Shown piece after piece: positions 56,325 to 64,000 of a DNA stretch of 64,000 bases. The stretch spans positions 124,001-188,000 of the forward strand of contig NC_079475.1 in the NCBI RefSeq assembly GCF_026230105.1, read 5' to 3'. How positions within the stretch are numbered: position 1 is the first letter of the stretch; each line of letters opens with the position of its first letter. Both the position numbers and the translations under genes were made by a program. Source of the stretch: Diorhabda sublineata (lineage: Eukaryota > Arthropoda > Insecta > Coleoptera > Chrysomelidae). Below the pieces are notes generated by a model that saw only the letters and a list, made by a program, of their open reading frames with translations, searched no databases and was not told the origin of the DNA.

Positions 56325-57479
56325 AACTACTAACAAACAACCTTGAGAGTTATTATATCGTCGATAAACTACACTAAACTGATATAAAAAAAAAAAAAAA
56401 AATATTGGATGTACTTTTATATTTAGTTTTATAAAATTTCACCTCTCTATATACTTAAAAGTATAAAAGACTTTTAATTTTTCGCGTGTAATGAGTTACA
56501 AGAGGAGTCATTCAAATAAAGCGGACGGAAGACTGAACGAACGAATAGAACTAAGTTAAAAAACGAACCTCATAAACCAAACCAACCTCAAAAACCTTGG
56601 TTTCTTCGAGATTTTCGAATCGAATGTAATGAAAAAAATTGACAAATAACTAACTAAGGTATACTTCGAACTTTCGCCGAAGTTTTACTATAATTTAATA
56701 ATTGCTAACAACGTTTGTTATTAAAAAAAAGTACCACTTAAAAATGGTTAAAAATTTATTTCCGTCGATGCTTAGCACTTTAGATATAATTTCGAAATTA
56801 AATAAAAGTCCTTCATAAAATACAATGAATGTAAATTGAAACGTGTCTATTCACAATAATTACAAATATTTAAAAATATCAAAACGAATTGAAATAATAC
56901 CGCAATTATCATTTGAACGGTGACATGTCTACCCTGATTTACGCGACACGTTTCTACTATATGTTCCCAACTAATATATTATTATGAGTATTTTTCAATA
57001 ACAATGTGTTCCGACATACTAAATATAAGAATAATATCAAATTTCAATATTGGAACCCGCGTATATTTCATTTTAGATATCGAATGGTGGGTGAGTGGTA
57101 GTAGCAAATTATAATTATTACAATAAATTGATTGACTGATTAAATTTTCTTTGAACGAGCTACTTCGCTCTATTCGCAACTATGTCTGTCTATTACAATA
57201 TTTAATATTTTATCCGACATTTTTTATTCTTTTTTACATTGTATAGTATATTATTTTAGGAAATGAACATATTTTATTTAAAATTTCAAACCAATTTGAA
57301 AAGAAAAAGAAAGTGTTTATAACATAATTTCAAAGACGCCACAAAAACTACTTTGACAACGGCAACCGACCAACCGCTTTGTATGTTTTATCTTACCGAC
57401 GGTCGGGTTTTTTTTTTGCCTTTAGCCGACAGTGAATTAGTATATGAAACTTTTTTAAACAAAAGCGACGTTAGAAAGT

Positions 57480-57520
<41 letters not shown>

Positions 57521-57610
57521 ATTTTCAGTTAAGTGGAATATCAATTGAATTAAAGTCAGTCAGTCGTTCGTTCGTTGTTATCATATATAAATAAAAAAAA
57601 GTAGTATTGT
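56325..57610. other. H1 promoter and H1-H2B spacer
   Basis: As in the other units; no gene seen. Confidence 0.8.
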
Positions 57611-57626
57611 GGTTCTGAAAAGAACC
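57611..57626 (-). terminator. histone 3' stem-loop of H2B
   Basis: GGTTCTTTTCAGAACC on minus. Confidence 0.95.
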
Positions 57627-57717
57627 GTTTTTTTTTTTTTTTTTTTTTTGTCGATGTTACCATTTAAGTAAATAAAATAAAAAATTTTCGGTCAATATAG
57701 TAGATGTGTTATACTTA

Positions 57718-58089
57718 TTATTTAGAACTAGTATATTTGGTAACGGCTTTAGTTCCTTCACTGACTGCGTGTTTTGCTAATTCTCCGGGAAGCAATAATC
57801 TCACTGCAGTTTGAATTTCTCTACTTGTAATTGTTGAACGTTTATTATAATGAGCCAATCTGGATGCTTCGGCGGCGATTCGTTCGAATATATCATTAAC
57901 AAAACTATTCATTATACTCATAGCTTTACTCGATATACCGGTATCAGGATGAACTTGCTTAAGTACTTTGTAAATGTAAATAGCATAACTTTCCTTCCTC
58001 CTCCTTTTTTTCTTTTTATCGGCTTTCGAAATATTCTTTTGAGCCTTTCCGGCTTTTTTCGCTGCCTTTCCGCTAGCTTTTGGTGGCAT
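57718..58089 (-). CDS. H2B: histone H2B
   Basis: Identical protein, with an uninterrupted divergent promoter (58,090-58,404) and an empty CAGTTAACAG site near 58,161. Confidence 0.98.
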   Translation of the reverse strand: MPPKASGKAAKKAGKAQKNISKADKKKKRRRKESYAIYIYKVLKQVHPDTGISSKAMSIMNSFVNDIFERIAAEASRLAHYNKRSTITSREIQTAVRLLLPGELAKHAVSEGTKAVTKYTSSK

Positions 58090-58404
58090 TATTTCTCTTG
58101 AAATAAAATAAAAACACTCGAATGACGTACCGTTTTTATCGAAAAATGGGTAAAATTAGCAGTTAACAGCACTTATGTCCATCTCTTTTATATCAACGTA
58201 CGTAATTCTAATAGGCTCCACCCTTCTACGTTTGCGCATTTGCTATAATTTCATTGGTAGGGCATGTTAATATAAATAGATAGGTCGAGTGTAAATTTTT
58301 TGTTTAACAGTTAGTTTCGTCGCATCGGTTGCGCTTCATAGTTTTCAATTGACACAGTTCTATTTTTTTTTTTTTTGAAAAAGAAAAATATATATAAAAA
58401 AAAA

Positions 58405-58779
58405 ATGTCTGGACGTGGTAAAGGTGGTAAAGTAAAGGGAAAGGCAAAGTCTCGCTCAAACCGAGCTGGATTACAATTTCCTGTAGGACGTATACATCGT
58501 TTGTTGAGAAAAGGCAATTATGCAGAACGAGTCGGTGCCGGAGCTCCAGTATATTTGGCAGCTGTTATGGAATATTTGGCAGCCGAAGTACTCGAATTAG
58601 CAGGAAATGCTGCTAGAGATAACAAAAAGACCCGTATAATTCCAAGGCATTTACAATTAGCCATTAGAAACGATGAAGAATTGAATAAATTGTTGTCTGG
58701 AGTAACCATCGCACAAGGTGGTGTTCTTCCTAACATTCAAGCTGTACTTTTACCGAAAAAGACAGAAAAGAAAGCTTAA
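58405..58779 (+). CDS. H2A: histone H2A
   Basis: Identical protein; single TATAAATAG box upstream near 58,271. Confidence 0.97.
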   Translation: MSGRGKGGKVKGKAKSRSNRAGLQFPVGRIHRLLRKGNYAERVGAGAPVYLAAVMEYLAAEVLELAGNAARDNKKTRIIPRHLQLAIRNDEELNKLLSGVTIAQGGVLPNIQAVLLPKKTEKKA

Positions 58780-58835
58780 TTCTTTATTAATTATATTATT
58801 TTTCTTTATTTTATCGAAATACATATGCATAAACC

Positions 58836-58851
58836 GGCCCTTTTAAGGGCC
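58836..58851 (+). terminator. histone 3' stem-loop of H2A
   Basis: Loop UUUA. Confidence 0.93.
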
Positions 58852-58903
58852 ACAATTTTTTTTATTTTTATATATATATATATAAAAAGAGATTATAATA
58901 TAG

Positions 58904-58976
<73 letters not shown>

Positions 58977-59376
58977 CTAGATAGATTTATTGATTCGTTG
59001 ATTTCTCTATTTTCTTTGGTTGAGATAGAAGAGATTCTCGTGTAACGTACTGTTAGATAAAAAAAAAATAAATAAATGTCCTGATATATAAGAAAACTTA
59101 TCATCTGTAATAATAACTGGAATTGTGGTTGGTTAATGTGATTATTTTCAGCATCGTTAATAATAACGTTCGTACTAGAAATAAAAATTGCAAATAATGA
59201 GATGAAGATAAATAAAAGTTCCTCTACTCGCTTATGTTCTTATCTATATGTATGTATGTAGTGTATATGTATGTGCGTATCAATAAATGCGAGGGTTGTT
59301 CTTATATATAAGAGAACAAACTAATGTGTAAGTTATTTATTTTTTTTTATTTTCATATTCAAGCAAAATATGTTGT
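58852..59376. other. convergent H2A-H4 spacer
   Basis: The (AT)n array spans about 58,907-58,972. No gene. Confidence 0.8.
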
Positions 59377-59392
59377 GGTTCTGAAAAGAACC
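59377..59392 (-). terminator. histone 3' stem-loop of H4
   Basis: GGTTCTTTTCAGAACC on minus. Confidence 0.95.
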
Positions 59393-59490
59393 GTTTTTTT
59401 TTTTTTTTTTTTTTTTTGTATATATACATATGCTATGGGAAGAATGCGATGGAGGACATATTCTTCTACTTCAAATATGAAAAATGAAAA

Positions 59491-59826
<336 letters not shown>

Positions 59827-60058
59827 CTATATACCTAAAACAATCCGATGATAACTTCGAAAAGACTTCAAAATACTGACCTAAGAATTTTCCCTAATCT
59901 CTTTATAATACCTATCGGCTCCGCCCATTAGAAAAAGTACGCACCAATCCCAGATTAGTACTCCGTAATGTTGGGCAAAGCTATAAAAGAAGGTCATAAA
60001 TAAATTTATCTCATTCATTGTGTGTTTATCGAGTTGCTATAGCGGTTTAGTATATTGA

Positions 60059-60502
<444 letters not shown>

Positions 60503-60600
60503 ATACAAATTTTTTTTTTTTTTTTTTTTATATAAAATTACATTTTATCTATTTGATTATAATAGATTTTTTGTTTTATATATATATTGTAAGTAAAAAC

Positions 60601-60616
60601 GGTTCTTTTCAGAACC
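60601..60616 (+). terminator. histone 3' stem-loop of H3
   Basis: GGTTCTTTTCAGAACC. Confidence 0.95.
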
Positions 60617-60755
60617 ACAAATAATTTAACATTTATGATAGTAGTATAATATTTTGATATAAATATAGGATGTTCGTTTGAAAACATTGAAATATAAAAG
60701 AAGGATGTGATTGTTGATTGGGTAAAGAAGACGCACGCACGCACGCACGCACGCA

Positions 60756-60816
<61 letters not shown>

Positions 60817-61106
60817 GCACGCACGCACGCACACGAGATAGAGAAAATTATTATTTTTAACTAACAAATTTTAGACAATATCGACATATAATAATTGAAA
60901 GTTTATAAAACAGATTAGATCTACTATATCGTAGGTAGGTCGAGACAAATCTAGAAGGTGGTAACAACCTACATTACATCGATCGATGAAAATGTTATAT
61001 ATAACATAACATATCAATTATTGAACCGAAATTCAAAAAATTCTTGTTTCATCAAAACAAACATTATTTGTTTTTCATTTTCTTCATAAATAAATGAAAA
61101 AATTGT
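60617..61106. other. convergent H3-H1 spacer
   Basis: A short (CA)n array (about 60,760-60,811) flanked by longer ACGC runs than in other units. Confidence 0.8.
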
Positions 61107-61122
61107 GGCCCTGACAAGGGCC
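61107..61122 (-). terminator. histone 3' stem-loop of the H1 pseudogene
   Basis: Loop UGUC; intact although the coding frame is broken. Confidence 0.9.
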
Positions 61123-61219
61123 ATTTGTTATTATTGTCGATTGTCGTCGTACCCATCATCAGTCCGATAATACTTCTCGATTGTTGTACTATCTTTCTGT
61201 CAGAAAAAAAATATTCTTT

Positions 61220-62087
61220 TTATTTCTTCTTTTTAGGAGCGGCGGCGGCGGCTTTTCTTGCTTTAGGAGAGGAACTGCTAGCAGCTGCTTTCGCAGTTTT
61301 AGGTTTTGGTGCTTTCGGCTTTTTCGTGGGACTGCCTTTATTGGATTTTTTTGCTTTAGTAGGATTCTTCGTTTTAATTTCGGATGATGCGGCACTGGCT
61401 GTATTGGTAGCGGCGGCGGCGACTCCTCCTTTAGCCGAAGATTTTTTATCTGTTTTTTTGGCAACTTTAACGCCTTTCTTATCAGTAGTTGGTGTTGTTG
61501 TTGTCGAAGTTTTTAAAGAAGCCGCTGCTGTACCTGTCGTTTTTTTGCCTTTATTAGATTTCTTAATACTTTTCGATTTATCCACTCCTCCTCCTGCAAT
61601 AATAGCATTTCATAGCATTTCTTTTTGCAGCTGTTACAATTTTTTTGGATTTAGTTACGCCTGGAGTAGAAGCGGCTGTTTTCTTTTTCTTTTTGTCAAT
61701 AGCATTCGTTTTAGCCGAAGTACCACCAGTCGAAGTTGCCGAAGCTAACTTGAACGATCCGGAAGCTCCTTTACCTTTAGTTTGTACCAAAGATCCCGAT
61801 ACTACAGATGCTTTCAAATATTTTTTGATGAATGGCGCTACTTTTTCTGCATCAACTTTGTAATTGGCAGCAATGTACTTTTTAATTGCTTGTAAAGATG
61901 AGCCTCCGCGTTCCTTTAAACCTTTGATCGCATTGTTTACCATTTCCGAAGTCGGTGGATGAGATGGTTTGGTCCTAGGATTTTTAGCTTTTTTTTCCTT
62001 TTTATTTATTGGAGACGACGAAACCTGCGGTGAATTAGACGCAGACGTTGCGGTTACAACCGAAGTTTGATTTTCTGTATCCGCCAT
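61220..62087 (-). pseudogene. H1: linker histone H1 with a frameshifting 10-bp duplication
   Basis: CATAGCATTT is duplicated in tandem at about 61,601-61,620 (other copies read AATAGCATTTCTTTTTG). Reading from MADTENQ at 62,087, the globular domain and TPGV are intact, but after KRNA the frame shifts to MKCYYCRRRSG and stops at 61,578. This gives about 169 residues, without most of the Lys-rich tail. The remaining tail is preserved out of frame (61,585-61,220). Promoter and stem-loop are intact, so a truncated H1 could still be made. Confidence 0.9.
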
Positions 62088-63241
62088 AACTACTAACAAA
62101 CAACCTTGAGAGTTATTATATCGTCGATAAACTACACTAAACTGATATAAAAAAAAAAAAAAAAATATTGGATGTACTTTTATATTTAGTTTTATAAAAT
62201 TTCACCTCTCTATATACTTAAAAGTATAAAAGACTTTTAATTTTTCGCGTGTAATGAGTTACAAGAGGAGTCATTCAAATAAAGCGGACGGAAGACTGAA
62301 CGAACGAATAGAACTAAGTTAAAAAACGAACCTCATAAACCAAACCAACCTCAAAAACCTTGGTTTCTTCGAGATTTTCGAATCGAATGTAATGAAAAAA
62401 ATTGACAAATAACTAACTAAGGTATACTTCGAACTTTCGCCGAAGTTTTACTATAATTTAATAATTGCTAACAACGTTTGTTATTAAAAAAAAGTACCAC
62501 TTAAAAATGGTTAAAAATTTATTTCCGTCGATGCTTAGCACTTTAGATATAATTTCGAAATTAAATAAAAGTCCTTCATAAAATACAATGAATGTAAATT
62601 GAAACGTGTCTATTCACAATAATTACAAATATTTAAAAATATCAAAACGAATTGAAATAATACCGCAATTATCATTTGAACGGTGACATGTCTACCCTGA
62701 TTTACGCGACACGTTTCTACTATATGTTCCCAACTAATATATTATTATGAGTATTTTTCAATAACAATGTGTTCCGACATACTAAATATAAGAATAATAT
62801 CAAATTTCAATATTGGAACCCGCGTATATTTCATTTTAGATATCGAATGGTGGGTGAGTGGTAGTAGCAAATTATAATTATTACAATAAATTGATTGACT
62901 GATTAAATTTTCTTTGAACGAGCTACTTCGCTCTATTCGCAACTATGTCTGTCTATTACAATATTTAATATTTTATCCGACATTTTTTATTCTTTTTTAC
63001 ATTGTATAGTATATTATTTTAGGAAATGAACATATTTTATTTAAAATTTCAAACCAATTTGAAAAGAAAAAGAAAGTGTTTATAACATAATTTCAAAGAC
63101 GCCACAAAAACTACTTTGACAACGGCAACCGACCAACCGCTTTGTATGTTTTATCTTACCGACGGTCGGGTTTTTTTTTTGCCTTTAGCCGACAGTGAAT
63201 TAGTATATGAAACTTTTTTAAACAAAAGCGACGTTAGAAAG

Positions 63242-63282
<41 letters not shown>

Positions 63283-63372
63283 ATTTTCAGTTAAGTGGAA
63301 TATCAATTGAATTAAAGTCAGTCAGTCGTTCGTTCGTTGTTATCATATATAAATAAAAAAAAGTAGTATTGT
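62088..63372. other. H1 promoter and H1-H2B spacer
   Basis: As in the other units; no gene seen. Confidence 0.8.
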
Positions 63373-63388
63373 GGTTCTGAAAAGAACC
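63373..63388 (-). terminator. histone 3' stem-loop of H2B
   Basis: GGTTCTTTTCAGAACC on minus. Confidence 0.95.
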
Positions 63389-63479
63389 GTTTTTTTTTTT
63401 TTTTTTTTTTTGTCGATGTTACCATTTAAGTAAATAAAATAAAAAATTTTCGGTCAATATAGTAGATGTGTTATACTTA

Positions 63480-63851
63480 TTATTTAGAACTAGTATATTT
63501 GGTAACGGCTTTAGTTCCTTCACTGACTGCGTGTTTTGCTAATTCTCCGGGAAGCAATAATCTCACTGCAGTTTGAATTTCTCTACTTGTAATTGTTGAA
63601 CGTTTATTATAATGAGCCAATCTGGATGCTTCGGCGGCGATTCGTTCGAATATATCATTAACAAAACTATTCATTATACTCATAGCTTTACTCGATATAC
63701 CGGTATCAGGATGAACTTGCTTAAGTACTTTGTAAATGTAAATAGCATAACTTTCCTTCCTCCTCCTTTTTTTCTTTTTATCGGCTTTCGAAATATTCTT
63801 TTGAGCCTTTCCGGCTTTTTTCGCTGCCTTTCCGCTAGCTTTTGGTGGCAT
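63480..63851 (-). CDS. H2B: histone H2B, last copy in window
   Basis: Identical protein. The promoter runs to the window end, with an empty CAGTTAACAG site near 63,922; the next H2A lies outside. Confidence 0.98.
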   Translation of the reverse strand: MPPKASGKAAKKAGKAQKNISKADKKKKRRRKESYAIYIYKVLKQVHPDTGISSKAMSIMNSFVNDIFERIAAEASRLAHYNKRSTITSREIQTAVRLLLPGELAKHAVSEGTKAVTKYTSSK

Positions 63852-64000
63852 TATTTCTCTTGAAATAAAATAAAAACACTCGAATGACGTACCGTTTTTA
63901 TCGAAAAATGGGTAAAATTAGCAGTTAACAGCACTTATGTCCATCTCTTTTATATCAACGTACGTAATTCTAATAGGCTCCACCCTTCTACGTTTGCGCA

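Overview
The window is nuclear DNA of an insect. The AT-rich base composition, the 124-residue H2A, the H2B and H1 N-termini and the tandem five-gene histone unit fit a hemipteran. Sternorrhyncha (aphid-like) is my best guess, by resemblance only.

Layout. Positions 1-17,950 are gene-poor flank. It holds decayed DNA transposons (PIF/Harbinger at 540-960, hAT at 8,390-10,331, and a mariner with both inverted repeats at 14,513-15,826 interrupted by a retrotransposon fragment), AT microsatellites, and several diverged copies of a module that looks like a promoter plus a short first exon ending in a 5' splice site. Positions 17,976-20,750 are a decayed Jockey-type non-LTR retrotransposon (family A), followed by a 12-bp minisatellite (37 copies) and a 21-bp repeat (9 copies). 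From 21,462 to the end lies a replication-dependent histone cluster with a unit of about 5.76 kb ordered H2B(-) H2A(+) H4(-) H3(+) H1(-). The histone mRNAs carry 3' stem-loops, and H2B/H2A and H4/H3 share bidirectional promoters with TATA boxes. Coding copies present: five each of H2B, H2A and H4, four H3, and four H1 (one frameshifted), plus an H1 relic at the left edge. One H4 carries R45G.

The striking part is six non-LTR elements inside the cluster: one full-length element A (ORF1 + endonuclease/RT), three ORF1-only elements B that share A's 3' UTR, and two ORF1-only elements C. Every junction I can place lies at the predicted transcription start site of a histone gene, and every element is in the sense direction of that gene. 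For A and B the 3' junction lies 23-24 nt, and the 5' junction 32-33 nt, downstream of the first base of the TATA box, in three promoters (H3, H2B, H4) whose target sequences are unrelated. Repeated insertions stack at the same position. The 5' end of element A carries 21 nt identical to the start of the H3 mRNA leader. This suggests retrotransposons that integrate at the RNA polymerase II start site of histone genes, use the histone TATA box as their promoter, and carry away pieces of host leader RNA.

Working together: from each histone TATA box, transcription would run through the element(s) and then into the displaced histone gene and its stem-loop. Gene copies below an insertion (H4 at 30,013, H3 at 44,474, H2B at 47,862) have lost their adjacent TATA box. 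Start sites here are predicted from TATA spacing and initiator motifs, not measured.
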